A stretch of DNA of 64,000 bases, from NCBI GenBank assembly GCA_016707425.1, contig JADJHU010000018.1, forward strand, positions 1-64,000, given 5' to 3'. Made by a program: the position numbers and the translations under genes. The notes under the pieces are model-generated. The model searched no databases, was not told the origin of the DNA, and saw only the letters and a program-made list of their open reading frames with translations. This document shows, in pieces, positions 8,413 to 17,063 of the stretch (position 1 is the stretch's first letter; each line of letters starts with the position of its first letter). Source of the stretch: Gammaproteobacteria bacterium. GTDB taxonomy: Bacteria; Pseudomonadota; Gammaproteobacteria; Steroidobacterales; Steroidobacteraceae.

Positions 8413-10098
8413 CTACTTCGAGCGCGCCAGGTGTTCGACGGCGCGGAAGCCGAAGACCATGCCGGGGCCGATGGTGCCGCCGGCGCCCGCGTAGGCACGC
8501 CCGAGCGGTGCGGCGGCATTGTTGCCGATGCAGTAGAGCCCGGGGATCGGCCTGCCTGCGGTGTCGATCACCTGCGCATCGTCGGTGATCGCGGGTCCGC
8601 CCTTCGTGCCCGTGTCCCCAGGCTGGATCTTCACCGCATAGTAGGGCGCGGTGTCGATGGCGATCAGGCAGGGGTTCGGTCGCGCACTCCGGAGTGACCA
8701 GTAGCGATCATAGGCACTGCCGCCGCGCCCGAACTCCGGATCCACTCCGGTCTGCGCGTATTCGTTGTTTCGGCGTACGGTGTCGGCCAGCCCCGCCGGA
8801 TCGACGCCGATCTGGCGGGCGAGCCCTTCGAGGGTTGCGTCCCTGAAGATGGTGTCGCCCCACCATTCCTTCGGCACCCGGGCATCGGACATTGCTGTTG
8901 CCGGCAGGAAAGGGCCGAAGGGACAGTTCTTGCGGTACTTCGTATCGAAGACCCACCACGCCGGGATCGCCCCACCCGAGCGGGCGTGCTCGGCGTACAT
9001 GGCGAGCTGGAAGCGATCGTAGGACAGCGCCTCACTCGCGAAGCGCCGGCCCTGACGGTTCACGCACACCGACCCACCGAAGCCGCGCTCGCTGAACACC
9101 GCCTGCGCGCCCTGCGGCACGCCTGTGTGGCGCACCGTGGGCACCCCCCAGCTCATGTCCATGTGCTCGAGCCTTGCACCGATGGCTTCTGCGGCGCGGA
9201 TGGTGTCGCCGGTGTTGAGCCCCGCAGGCGTCGCAGCCCACTCCTGGTGCGTGGGATGCGGAAGATACTTCTCGCGCATGGCCTGATTGCGCTCGAAGCC
9301 CCCGGCCGCGAGGATCACGCCTCGTCGTGCGCGCAGGGTGAGTGCCTCGCCCTTGCGCCGTGCGACGACGCCCTGGACACGCCCGTTCTCGAATACCAGC
9401 GACTCCATCGAGCACTCGAGCCACAGCGGCATGCTGCGCACGAGCAGCGCATGACGCAGGCCCCCGATGAGCGCATTACCCAGGCAGAGCCGCCGATCGC
9501 GCTTCGTCCTGAAGCGCCAGGGGATGTCGAGGTAGTAACGCGCCATGATCTTCAGCACGACACCGAGCCAGCCCGGAGCCTTCGTGGCCATGGTGTTCGA
9601 TTCCGGGATCGTCATGCCGATGCCCATGAGTGTCACGCCCGGGTGGCTCGGGCGCAGCCGCTCGAATTCCTCGCCGAGCAGCGCGGCGTTGAAGGGCTCC
9701 GGCTCCATCGCGCGCCCTTCGTCCAGGGCACAGGGCATCTCCGGGTAGTAGTCCGCGTAGCTCGCGCTCATCTTGTAGCGCAGCGAGGTCTTTTCGTTGA
9801 CGTAGCGGATCATCGGCGCGGCACTCTCGAGATAGGCGCGCACCTTGCCGTCGGTCGTCGTGTCGCCCGCCGCGGCCTTCAGATAGGTATAGGCGGACTC
9901 GTAGTCGTCCGGCGCCTGACCATTGAGCGGGATCCAGAGCGCTCCGCCTGAGGTGGCCGTCGTGCCACCGTAGAGCTCGCTCTTCTCGATCACCAGTACC
10001 GTCAGGCCGAGATCGTGTGCGCGTATCGCCGAGAGCAGCGCCCCGCCCCCAGAGCCCACCACGATGAGATCGTATTCCCTGTCGTCACTCACGGTCAT
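8413..10098 (-). CDS. FAD-dependent 3-ketosteroid delta1-dehydrogenase-like protein
   Basis: A flavoprotein of about 561 residues. The N-terminal Rossmann motif is YDLIVVGSGGGALLSAIRA, followed by VIEKSELYGGTTATSGGALW, and the C-terminus has RAYAGAGGTIGPGMVFGF, all typical of the KstD/fumarate-reductase flavoprotein family. KstD introduces a 1,2 double bond in the A ring of 3-ketosteroids, so its place next to a side-chain degradation set supports a steroid-type substrate. ATG 10098 lies only 2 bases after GGAGG; an in-frame GTG at 10092 has better spacing (8), so the true start may be there. The longer open frame reaching 10686 lacks family similarity. Some relatives act on other ring ketones. 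Confidence 0.83.
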   Translation of the reverse strand: MTVSDDREYDLIVVGSGGGALLSAIRAHDLGLTVLVIEKSELYGGTTATSGGALWIPLNGQAPDDYESAYTYLKAAAGDTTTDGKVRAYLESAAPMIRYVNEKTSLRYKMSASYADYYPEMPCALDEGRAMEPEPFNAALLGEEFERLRPSHPGVTLMGIGMTIPESNTMATKAPGWLGVVLKIMARYYLDIPWRFRTKRDRRLCLGNALIGGLRHALLVRSMPLWLECSMESLVFENGRVQGVVARRKGEALTLRARRGVILAAGGFERNQAMREKYLPHPTHQEWAATPAGLNTGDTIRAAEAIGARLEHMDMSWGVPTVRHTGVPQGAQAVFSERGFGGSVCVNRQGRRFASEALSYDRFQLAMYAEHARSGGAIPAWWVFDTKYRKNCPFGPFLPATAMSDARVPKEWWGDTIFRDATLEGLARQIGVDPAGLADTVRRNNEYAQTGVDPEFGRGGSAYDRYWSLRSARPNPCLIAIDTAPYYAVKIQPGDTGTKGGPAITDDAQVIDTAGRPIPGLYCIGNNAAAPLGRAYAGAGGTIGPGMVFGFRAVEHLARSK

Positions 10099-10148
10099 TT
10101 CCTCCACCGGCGGCCGTCGGCGGCATTTGTCTCTGGTGCCGAAGCAGC

Positions 10149-12551
10149 TTACTGGGCAATGGCGATGAGCGGCACGGCCGCAGATGTGCGTACGCGCTGA
10201 TAGAGCGTGGTTCGCTGGAAGACCGGCCGCCCGACGCTCTGTGCCAGCACTTCGATGTGCTCGGCATCCAGTATCTGACCGTTGATGCCGCCCGCCGCGC
10301 GCGTGATCGACTCGTTCATGAGTGTGCCGCCAAGGTCGTTCGCGCCGGCCTGCAGCGCGAGCGCCGCACCTTCCGGGCCCATTTTCACCCATGAGGTCTG
10401 CACGTTGGGGACCAGTGGATGCAACACGAGACGCGCGACCGCGTGCACGAGGAGCGCCTCGCGGAAGCTCGCGCCCGAGCGCGCCAGGCCCTTGCGCCAC
10501 ATGGGGGCTTCCATGTGCACGAAAGGCAGGGGCACGAACTCCGTGAAGCCGCCGCTGCGCTCCTGGATCGAGCGGATCAGGAGCAGGTGCCGTGCCCAGT
10601 GGCGTGGTTCCTCGACGTGCCCGAACATCATGGTCGCGGTGCTCCGGAGGCCCACCGCATGCGCCGTGCGCATCACCTCCGCCCACTCCGCCGTCCTGAG
10701 CTTGTCCGGACAGATGAGGACACGCACTTCGTCGTCGAGGATCTCGGCGGCCGTGCCGGGGAGCGTGGCGAGGCCCGCCTGCTGCAGGCGCCGGAGATAA
10801 TCGTGCAGCGACAGCCCGAGCGTACGCGCCCCGTGCGTGATCTCGAGAGGCGAGAAAGCGTGGACGTGCATCCCGGGCACGGCGGCCTTCACGGCCGCCA
10901 CGATCCCGAGATAGGTGTCGCCCGTGTAGCTCGGATGGATGCCGCCCTGCAGGCAGACCTCGGTGGCGCCCGCCGCGTGAGCCTCGAGCGTGCGCTGCGC
11001 GATCTCGTCGGGATCGATGCGGTAGGCGGGGCCGCGCAGGTCACGCGAACTGCGTCCCTTGGAAAAGGCGCAGAAGCCGCAGCGATAGGTGCAGATGTTC
11101 GTGTAGTTGATGTTGCGGTTGACGACGTAGGAGACCTCGTCGCCCACGGCGTCTTCGCGCAGGAGATCGGCCACGCGGAGCAGCTCATGCAGGTCCCGCC
11201 CCGCGGCGTAGAAGAGGCCTTCGACGTCGCTTTCCTCGAGCGCGGCGCCCCGTGCGGCGCGCGCCAGCGCCCGGGCGATGCCGCGCGACAGTCCAGAGCG
11301 GCAGCCGGGTGCACCGGGGGCGGCCACGCCGGCACGGATCCATTCTGGGGCCGCCGCAGGCACGGCGTGCCCCATGCCGGCGTGCCAGGGGTCACTGCGG
11401 GCGAGTCCGCGGGAATCGGCAGCGCGGCGTACCGCCGTGAGGAGCGAGGCATCCACCCAGTCTCCTGCCGAGCGTGCGTAGGGCGGTGCAATTCCGAGCC
11501 GCTCGACGAGCTCGCGATCGGCCGCCTGCGTCTCGGCGGCAAGCGCTGCGAGATGCGGCCAGGGCGCCTCGGGATTGACGTGATCCGGCGTCACCGGCGA
11601 CACGCCGCCCCAGTCGTTTACGCCGGCCCGCACCAGTGGCACGAGCGCCCCGGGCTGCAGGTTCGGCGGTGCCTGGATGGAGAAGCGCGGACCCATCACC
11701 AGACGCGCGACCGCGATCGTCCACAGATGCTCCTCGAGCGGCGGCTCGGGGGCGGTGCTCATGCGTGTGCCCGGCTTGGCGCGGAAGTTCTGCAGGATGA
11801 TTTCCTGCAGGTGCCCATGGCGTTCGTGCAGGGCCCGCAGCGCGAGCAGCGCCTCGATGCGCTCGCGGCGGGTTTCCCCGATGCCGATGAGGAGACCTGT
11901 CGTGAAGGGAATGCGCTGCTCTCCGGCCCACTCGAGGGTCTCCAGGCGACGGGCCGGCAGCTTGTCGGGCGAACCCCAGTGCGGGCCACCGCGCTGCGAG
12001 AGGCGTTCCGCGCCCGTTTCCAGCATGAGGCCCATGGACACCGACACGGTGCGCAGCCGCGCGAGGTCCTCGCGCGTCATGACGCCTGGATTCAGATGCG
12101 GCAGCAGCCCGGTCTCTTCGAAGACCCGCCGTGCAACGGCGGCGACGTACTCGAGGGTGCTCCCGTACCCGAGTTCGGCCAGCGCGCGGCGCGCCGCAGA
12201 ATAGCGCAGCTCCGGTTTGTCCCCGAGGGTGAAGAGCGCCTCCTTGCAGCCTGCCGCGGCTCCCGCGCGGGCGATCTCGAGCACTTCGTCAGGCGTGAGG
12301 TAGGCGGCGCGAAGCGAGCGCGGCGCCTTCGCGAAGGTGCAGTAATGACAGACGTCGCGACAGAGCTGGGTGAGCGGAATGAAGACCTTGCGCGAATAGC
12401 TCACCGTGCGGCCGTGGCCTTCGAGGGTGAGCTCCTCGGCCGCCGTGAGCAGGGGTCGCAGATCCCCGGTGTCTGCGAGCGAGAGCGCTTGAGCCTCGCC
12501 CAGGCGCACGCCGGCGCGTGCCTTCGTCATTGCATCTTGCGCAGTGGACAT
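10149..12551 (-). CDS. fbiC: Bifunctional FO synthase (CofG-CofH fusion)
   Basis: An 800-residue protein that makes FO (7,8-didemethyl-8-hydroxy-5-deazariboflavin), the chromophore of coenzyme F420, from a 5-amino-6-ribitylaminouracil and tyrosine. Two radical-SAM halves are present: a CofG half with Cys64, Cys68 and Cys71 (LCRDVCHYCTFAKAP), and a CofH half near residue 485 with NYTNICTYRCGFCAFSKG. The C-terminal LGGTLMNESITRAAG block is typical of CofH. The length is that of the fused FbiC-type enzyme of actinobacteria rather than separate CofG and CofH. The gene follows cofC by 3 bases on the same strand, so the two are surely cotranscribed. cofD and cofE are not in the window. Confidence 0.95.
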   Translation of the reverse strand: MSTAQDAMTKARAGVRLGEAQALSLADTGDLRPLLTAAEELTLEGHGRTVSYSRKVFIPLTQLCRDVCHYCTFAKAPRSLRAAYLTPDEVLEIARAGAAAGCKEALFTLGDKPELRYSAARRALAELGYGSTLEYVAAVARRVFEETGLLPHLNPGVMTREDLARLRTVSVSMGLMLETGAERLSQRGGPHWGSPDKLPARRLETLEWAGEQRIPFTTGLLIGIGETRRERIEALLALRALHERHGHLQEIILQNFRAKPGTRMSTAPEPPLEEHLWTIAVARLVMGPRFSIQAPPNLQPGALVPLVRAGVNDWGGVSPVTPDHVNPEAPWPHLAALAAETQAADRELVERLGIAPPYARSAGDWVDASLLTAVRRAADSRGLARSDPWHAGMGHAVPAAAPEWIRAGVAAPGAPGCRSGLSRGIARALARAARGAALEESDVEGLFYAAGRDLHELLRVADLLREDAVGDEVSYVVNRNINYTNICTYRCGFCAFSKGRSSRDLRGPAYRIDPDEIAQRTLEAHAAGATEVCLQGGIHPSYTGDTYLGIVAAVKAAVPGMHVHAFSPLEITHGARTLGLSLHDYLRRLQQAGLATLPGTAAEILDDEVRVLICPDKLRTAEWAEVMRTAHAVGLRSTATMMFGHVEEPRHWARHLLLIRSIQERSGGFTEFVPLPFVHMEAPMWRKGLARSGASFREALLVHAVARLVLHPLVPNVQTSWVKMGPEGAALALQAGANDLGGTLMNESITRAAGGINGQILDAEHIEVLAQSVGRPVFQRTTLYQRVRTSAAVPLIAIAQ

Positions 12552-12554
12552 CCT

Positions 12555-13193
12555 TCAGGTTCCTGTGGCGCACTCCAGAGCGAAGCGATTCCCGGTCAGC
12601 CTGCGCAGCCGGGCGAGATCCTCGGGCTCGTCCACGTCGAATGCGAGCCCCGGCTGCCGTACGACGGCGGCCTTTCGCCCGAGCGCTGCCGCCTCGGCCA
12701 GATGCTTCGCGAAGCTGTCTGCTCCGAACTGGAAGCGAAAATTCGCCGGCAAAGTGAAGCATAGCGCATTCGTGCCGCATTCGCGCCGGTCAGGCGCAAT
12801 GGCAAATCCGCCTGGAAGGCTTGCTGTAATGAGCGCACTGATCTCGGCCGGCTCGACGCAGGGAAGGTCTGCAGGCAGCACGAGGAGCCGTCGCCCGCCG
12901 CGCGCCGAGATCTGCTGTGCCGCCCGGGCAATCGTCTCGTTGATATCCTGGGCGCTGTCGGTGAGCCCCAGTACGCCGGCGGGCAGGAAGGCCGGGTCGG
13001 GTGTTACCACGGCGATATGCCCGATCTCAGGGGTACTGCGGAGCGCCCCGAGCACCTGTGCGAACAGGCTCCGCACCAGGTGCGCGCGCCCGGCTGCGTC
13101 CAGCACCGGGGCCAGCCGGCGCTTGCCGGTGCCTGGCATCTTCAGGGGCACGAGTGCCCAGCAGTCGCCGCCCGTGCCTTCCCCGGTCTCCAT
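12555..13193 (-). CDS. cofC: CofC nucleotidyltransferase of F420 biosynthesis
   Basis: A protein of 212 residues of the 2-phospho-L-lactate guanylyltransferase family. It begins CWALVPLKMPGTGKRRLAPV, whose Lys-rich loop binds GTP, and carries LLVLPADLPCVEPAEI near residue 99, the nucleotide and metal site, plus FDVDEPEDLARL near the end. It makes the guanylylated three-carbon donor (from phospholactate, phosphoenolpyruvate or 3-phosphoglycerate, depending on species) that CofD attaches to FO. Start at ATG 13193 leaves a normal N-terminus; a GTG-type extension to 13238 is possible but not conserved. It heads the minus-strand pair with the FO synthase and is divergent from the LLM gene at 13301. 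Confidence 0.9.
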   Translation of the reverse strand: METGEGTGGDCWALVPLKMPGTGKRRLAPVLDAAGRAHLVRSLFAQVLGALRSTPEIGHIAVVTPDPAFLPAGVLGLTDSAQDINETIARAAQQISARGGRRLLVLPADLPCVEPAEISALITASLPGGFAIAPDRRECGTNALCFTLPANFRFQFGADSFAKHLAEAAALGRKAAVVRQPGLAFDVDEPEDLARLRRLTGNRFALECATGT

Positions 13194-13300
13194 GGGCGGC
13201 AGTGTAGTGGCTTCGGCCGGCGCTTTGCATGACCACACGGAAATGGCCGCGATGCGCTATCTTTCCGCCGCGAACGATCTCGCGGGGGTCTCAGGAGCGG

Positions 13301-14212
13301 ATGGACATGGTTCAGGTAGCGATCGGCCTATACGGTCTGCAGCGTTGGTATGACGGCGATTTCGCCCCGGTCGTAGGGCTGGCGCGTTCCGCCGAGGAGG
13401 CCGGCGTCGACCAGGTGAGCATCACCGATCACGTGGTCATGGGTGAGAACCTGGACAAGTATCCCTATGGGCCGTTTCCGGCCCCGCTCGACTTCCCCTG
13501 GTTCGAGCCGCTCACCGTGCTCGCAGCGATCGCGGGCGGCACCAGCCGGGTCCGGCTGTCCGCCGGCGTACTGATCGCGCCGCTGCGCCCGGCGGTGTTG
13601 CTGGCCAAGCAGCTCGCGACGCTCGATGTGATGTCGCGCGGCCGCGTGAGCATCGGCCTCGGGCTCGGCTGGCAGAAGGAAGAGTACGACGCCGCAGGCG
13701 TGCCCTGGGAGGGCCGGTATGTGCGCCTCGAGGAGCAGGTGCGTGTCTGCAGGCTCCTCTGGTCCCAGGCTCCGGCAAGCTTTCAGGGCGAAACGGTGCG
13801 CTTCGAGCGCATTCACGCCTGGCCGCGTCCCGTGCAGCCCGGCGGCGTACCGATGTGGTTCGGGCTCGCGCCGAGCGATCGCAACGTCGAGCGCATCGCC
13901 GAGCTCGGCGATGGCTGGATCCCGATGGAGCAGCGGCCAGACAAGCTCACGGGTCACATTGCACGGCTGCGCAAGGCCTTTGCCGCACGCGGTCGCGATC
14001 CCCAGAGTCTCGCCGTGCGCGTCGTGCTGCGCACCGTGTTCCGCGCCGACGGCAGCCCTGATCTCGAGGCAACGCTCTCGGCGGTTCCCGCGCTCGTGCA
14101 CGCGGGTGTCACCATGGTTGAGGTGCTGCCACTGGTCTTCTGCCGAGGCCCGCAGGATTTCGACGCCTTCTGCAGGCGCCTGGCGGCCGTGAAGCGCGGG
14201 GCGGCGGCGTGA
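13301..14212 (+). CDS. LLM-class F420-dependent oxidoreductase
   Basis: A TIM-barrel luciferase-like oxidoreductase of about 303 residues (VQVAIGLYGLQRWYDGDFAPV; QVSITDHVVMGENLDKYPYG; RGRVSIGLGLGWQKEEYDAAG near residue 115; MWFGLAPSDRNVERIAELGDGW near 185). These blocks match the F420-binding branch of the family rather than FMN monooxygenases. It starts about 108 bases from cofC on the opposite strand, so a cofactor producer and a probable cofactor user share one intergenic control region. ATG 13301 and 13307 are both possible; AGGAG lies just upstream. The stop overlaps the next start by 4 bases. The substrate is unknown; a ring-ketone or enoate reduction or hydride removal is plausible. 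Confidence 0.88.
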   Translation: MDMVQVAIGLYGLQRWYDGDFAPVVGLARSAEEAGVDQVSITDHVVMGENLDKYPYGPFPAPLDFPWFEPLTVLAAIAGGTSRVRLSAGVLIAPLRPAVLLAKQLATLDVMSRGRVSIGLGLGWQKEEYDAAGVPWEGRYVRLEEQVRVCRLLWSQAPASFQGETVRFERIHAWPRPVQPGGVPMWFGLAPSDRNVERIAELGDGWIPMEQRPDKLTGHIARLRKAFAARGRDPQSLAVRVVLRTVFRADGSPDLEATLSAVPALVHAGVTMVEVLPLVFCRGPQDFDAFCRRLAAVKRGAAA

Positions 14213-14658
14213 GCGCGGCCGCTGCCGGCACGCTCGCCGACGAGTGGGCGCTGCGCCGCCTCGTGCAGCTGTATGCGCGCGCGGTGGATCGTAACGATCC
14301 GGAGCTCTTCGTCTCGCTGTTCGTCGAGGATGCCGTGCTCGAAGGCCCGCAGTTTCACGTTGCCGGCCATGAGCAGATCCGGCTCGTGCCGGGCGATCTC
14401 GTGCAGAAGTTTCGCGCCACCATGCACTGCGTGTTCAACCAGACGGTGAACATCGCCGGTGATTCGGCGGACGGCGAGACCTACTGTATTGCCTACCACC
14501 GCATCGAGGACGAGGGTGGGCGCCCGATGACACTCGACTGGGCGATCCGCTACCAGGATCGCTTCCTGCGGCGGGGGGGAGAGTGGCGGATTGCTTACCG
14601 CCGTCTCGTGGTCGAATGGACACGCACGGGACCGGTGGAGCTGCTGGAAAATCTTTAG
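14209..14658 (+). CDS. SnoaL/NTF2-like protein
   Basis: A 149-residue protein with the NTF2-like fold pattern: an N-terminal helix (EWALRRLVQLYARAVDRNDPELFVSLFVEDAVLEGP), a strand block DSADGETYCIAYHRIEDEG near residue 85, and a C-terminal GEWRIAYRRLVVEWTRTGP. This fold includes steroid isomerases, dehydratases such as BaiE, and ring hydroxylase small subunits. GTG 14209 overlaps the LLM stop (GTGA), so the two are translationally coupled and likely act on the same compound. It is one of five such proteins in the window. No catalytic Asp/His pair can be assigned with certainty, so enzyme activity is inferred only. Confidence 0.78.
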   Translation: MSAAAAGTLADEWALRRLVQLYARAVDRNDPELFVSLFVEDAVLEGPQFHVAGHEQIRLVPGDLVQKFRATMHCVFNQTVNIAGDSADGETYCIAYHRIEDEGGRPMTLDWAIRYQDRFLRRGGEWRIAYRRLVVEWTRTGPVELLENL

Positions 14659-14674
14659 GCACATGGACTGGGAG

Positions 14675-14697
14675 AGATGCCTTGGTTCAAGGCATCT
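14675..14697. terminator. Bidirectional hairpin between convergent genes
   Basis: A perfect 9-base stem AGATGCCTT / AAGGCATCT closes a 5-base loop, in the 64-base gap between the stops of two convergent genes (14658 and 14723). Placement and symmetry fit a terminator usable from both sides, though no long T run follows. A second hairpin (8-base stem, 14717-14736) overlaps the ligase stop. Confidence 0.6.
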
Positions 14698-14722
14698 TCG
14701 CCGTTGACTGCCCCGCACACGC

Positions 14723-16180
14723 TCACTCGAGCGTGTCTGCCAGGCGCGCCGTCCGCAGGGCTTGACGGCGGACTTTGCCAGCGTCGTCGCGGAGCGGTTC
14801 GCGGACGAACTCGAGTGATCTCGGGAGTTTGTATGGAGCGAGCCGCTCTGCTAGGTATGCACGAAGCGCTGCCTTGTCTGGCTCGGTTTGATCGGCGATG
14901 TCGATGATCGCGTGCACACGTTGACCGAGATCCTGGTCCGGAAGGCCGATCACGGCGGAGGAACGCACTAATGGATGGCTGTCGAGTGCAGCTTCCACCT
15001 CCGCTGGATAGACATTTACGCCTCCGGAGAGGATGAGATCTGTTCGTCGGTCGACAAGATAGAGGTACCGATCCTCATCAAAGTACCCCAGATCCCCTAA
15101 GCTTTCCCACTCGCCCAGGACTTTTCCCTCAGCTCCGATATATCGGTACGTCGAACCGACGCCGCCCGGTGCCCGGAAATAGATCTCGCCGATTTCCCTT
15201 GGGGGCAGTTCCCGCCCTGCATCATCGAGGATTCTGATGCCGTAACCCTGGGGCGATCGGCCGACCGAGCCCGGTCGCTGCAGCGCTTCATCGCCCCAGA
15301 TCATCGTCCCGCCCATGTGTTCGGTACCGCCGTAGGCTTCGAGAACCCGTTGGGGCCCGAGCCAGTCGATCCAGGCTTCCTTGAGCCACACGGGGAAAGG
15401 TGCACCGGTGCTCATGGTGACGTTCAATGAGGAAAGGTCGCTGGCGCTTCGCTGTGCTTCGGGCAGGCGCCAGATCCGATGCACCATCGTGGGAACCAGA
15501 AAGACCCAATCCACGCGGTGACGCTCGATAAGCGTCAGAGCCTCCCATGCGTCAAAGCGCTGCATCAGAACGATGGTTGCTCCCGTGAAGAGCCCGTACA
15601 TGGAAAAGATGAACGGGCCTTGGTGGTACAGTGGCCCCGGAACGAGCTGCGTGCCATCGACTCTCATGCCGTGGGGTGGGTCGAGTGGGTCGTACTCGGC
15701 GGCAGCAGTCGCCACGATGATTTTGGGGCGACCCGTGCTCCCGCCAGAGGTCATTGCCTTCCATGATTGCGCCGTCTGGATGCCTATGAGCGGCGAGTCG
15801 TCCACCGATGGATTGGGCTCCCAGTCTAGCTGCAGGTTCGGATACGGGCTTTTTTCCATGCCCACCAGCAATGCCGGATGAGCAAGGTCGATGATGGCAT
15901 TCCGCTCGAGGGCGGGCAGTCGATGCGAGATGGGCATCGGCGTGGCACCTGCCTTTAGGGCTCCAAAGATCGCGACGTAGAATGCGATGGTGTTCGGAAG
16001 CGCAATTGTCACGAAGTCGCCCGGTTCTACTCCCATATCGATGAAGACCCGGGCTGCACGATTCGATGCTCGCTCGAGCTCCATGCGCGTCATCGTCCGC
16101 TCTCCGCAGATCAATGCCACTCGAGCAGGGTCGCGCGCCGCGTGGAAGGCAAGGATTCTCGCCATGGGCAATGCAGCCAT
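14723..16180 (-). CDS. AMP-dependent acyl-CoA ligase (BaiB/steroid-acid ligase-like)
   Basis: A 485-residue ANL-superfamily ligase. The P-loop SWKAMTSGGSTGRPKIIVA is near residue 140, VLEAYGGTEHMGGTMIWG near 280, the GDLGYFDEDRYLYLVDRRTD hinge near 370 and the catalytic-lysine tail DDAGKVRRQAL at the end. TSGGSTGRPK, rather than TSGTTG, is reminiscent of the bile-acid-CoA ligase BaiB and related cyclic-acid ligases, but this is a recollection and not a search. The gene is visibly lower in GC than its neighbours and stands alone on its strand, hinting at separate acquisition. It likely activates a ring or side-chain carboxylate. Start ATG 16180 has only a weak ribosome site. Confidence 0.82.
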   Translation of the reverse strand: MAALPMARILAFHAARDPARVALICGERTMTRMELERASNRAARVFIDMGVEPGDFVTIALPNTIAFYVAIFGALKAGATPMPISHRLPALERNAIIDLAHPALLVGMEKSPYPNLQLDWEPNPSVDDSPLIGIQTAQSWKAMTSGGSTGRPKIIVATAAAEYDPLDPPHGMRVDGTQLVPGPLYHQGPFIFSMYGLFTGATIVLMQRFDAWEALTLIERHRVDWVFLVPTMVHRIWRLPEAQRSASDLSSLNVTMSTGAPFPVWLKEAWIDWLGPQRVLEAYGGTEHMGGTMIWGDEALQRPGSVGRSPQGYGIRILDDAGRELPPREIGEIYFRAPGGVGSTYRYIGAEGKVLGEWESLGDLGYFDEDRYLYLVDRRTDLILSGGVNVYPAEVEAALDSHPLVRSSAVIGLPDQDLGQRVHAIIDIADQTEPDKAALRAYLAERLAPYKLPRSLEFVREPLRDDAGKVRRQALRTARLADTLE

Positions 16181-16423
16181 GATCGGACTGATCTCTACCG
16201 GTCAGCTTGGAACGACGGATGAACGTGACAGTGGTCCTGATCGCCGTCAACTAGTGGTTTGCTCGAGAGCCGTGTAGGCACGAGCAGAGAACGACGGGCG
16301 CACGTCGGAGTCGGACGCCGCACCCCGAGGTGCCACGAGCGGCCGCCGACCGGTTGGCATCCCTCTGGCCCAACACGCTGCGGGAGGAGCATCAAATCCT
16401 GTGCCCCTGTAGATTGACGTGCA
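16181..16423. other. Intergenic gap, no gene seen
   Basis: Between two minus-strand genes. Codon use in all frames is irregular, the short frames present show no recognisable domain, and I see no strong hairpin. It presumably contains the promoter of the ligase gene. Confidence 0.4.
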
Positions 16424-16867
16424 TCATGACTGGTGCTGCAGCTCGATCCAATTTCCTTCTGGATCCTCGATTGCTGCGATCGTGACCGATGCGGCAAATA
16501 TCTTCGGTCGCATTGCCACTTTATGGCCAGCCGCATCGCAACGCGCGACAAGGCCAGCAAGGTCCTTTACGTGAACCGTCAGGTAGCGCAGGCCGGCTGC
16601 GTTTCCGCGCAGCCCTCCGCGCACTACTGACACGCCCGGTTCCGACTCTCTTTGAATCAACTTGATGGCACTGCAGCCTGCACGGAGAAAAATAATCTTC
16701 CCAACCCTCGGCAAATGCATGCGACCACTTATGTCGAGTCCGAGAATGTTCGTGTAGAAAGCGAGAGACTGCTCGAGGTTTCCCACCACGAGGCCGACGT
16801 CAATGCCTGATTCATCGACGACCAAGTTGATACCACACGAGACTGGAATGAGCTCCCACGCTGCCAT
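16424..16867 (-). CDS. VOC (glyoxalase/dioxygenase fold) protein
   Basis: A 147-residue protein with the paired beta-alpha-beta-beta-beta pattern of vicinal-oxygen-chelate proteins: DVGLVVGNLEQSLAFYTNILGL near residue 23 and GLRYLTVHVKDLAGLVARCDAAG near 90, ending IAAIEDPEGNWIELQHQS. The terminal Glu of WIEL and the early strand would hold the metal in an active member; the usual first His is not obvious, so it may be a binding or isomerase-type protein. It lies between the ligase and a divergent TonB receptor in the lower-GC patch. Members act as dioxygenases, epimerases or glyoxalases; the reaction is not predictable here. Confidence 0.8.
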   Translation of the reverse strand: MAAWELIPVSCGINLVVDESGIDVGLVVGNLEQSLAFYTNILGLDISGRMHLPRVGKIIFLRAGCSAIKLIQRESEPGVSVVRGGLRGNAAGLRYLTVHVKDLAGLVARCDAAGHKVAMRPKIFAASVTIAAIEDPEGNWIELQHQS

Positions 16868-16948
16868 GGCGTTCCCCGGGGTGTCAACAGCGATGGGGAG
16901 CGATGGGTATTGTCCACCATGAGCATTTGCTCACCCAGACCCGGCTTT

Positions 16949-16994
16949 GTCGCCTCGATCCTTCGTGATGTCTAGTTAGTTCTGACGAGGCGAC
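16949..16994. promoter_or_regulatory. Inverted repeat upstream of TonB receptor gene
   Basis: GTCGCCTC (16949-16956) and GAGGCGAC (16987-16994) are perfect 8-base arms separated by 30 bases in the 196-base divergent gap between the VOC and TonB genes. A small hairpin, TGAGC-ATTT-GCTCA, lies at 16920-16933. Either could be a regulator site; no regulator is encoded next to it. Confidence 0.35.
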
Positions 16995-17063
16995 GATGCG
17001 TGGGTATGCGTATGGTTTCAGCCGTTTCGTTTCCGAATACCGAGAGCAACCCAGGGGAGATTT

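Noticed and set aside
8413..10686. A longer KstD-like protein starting at 10686
   Set aside because: The extra 196 residues are antisense to the FO synthase C-terminus and come before the Rossmann motif that opens this family.
10419..12764. A 781-codon plus-strand open frame opposite the FO synthase
   Set aside because: Shadow of fbiC, whose two radical-SAM Cys motifs on the minus strand settle the coding strand.
16181..17063. A small RNA gene or riboswitch in the low-GC gaps
   Set aside because: Only short, isolated hairpins; no recognisable riboswitch core.
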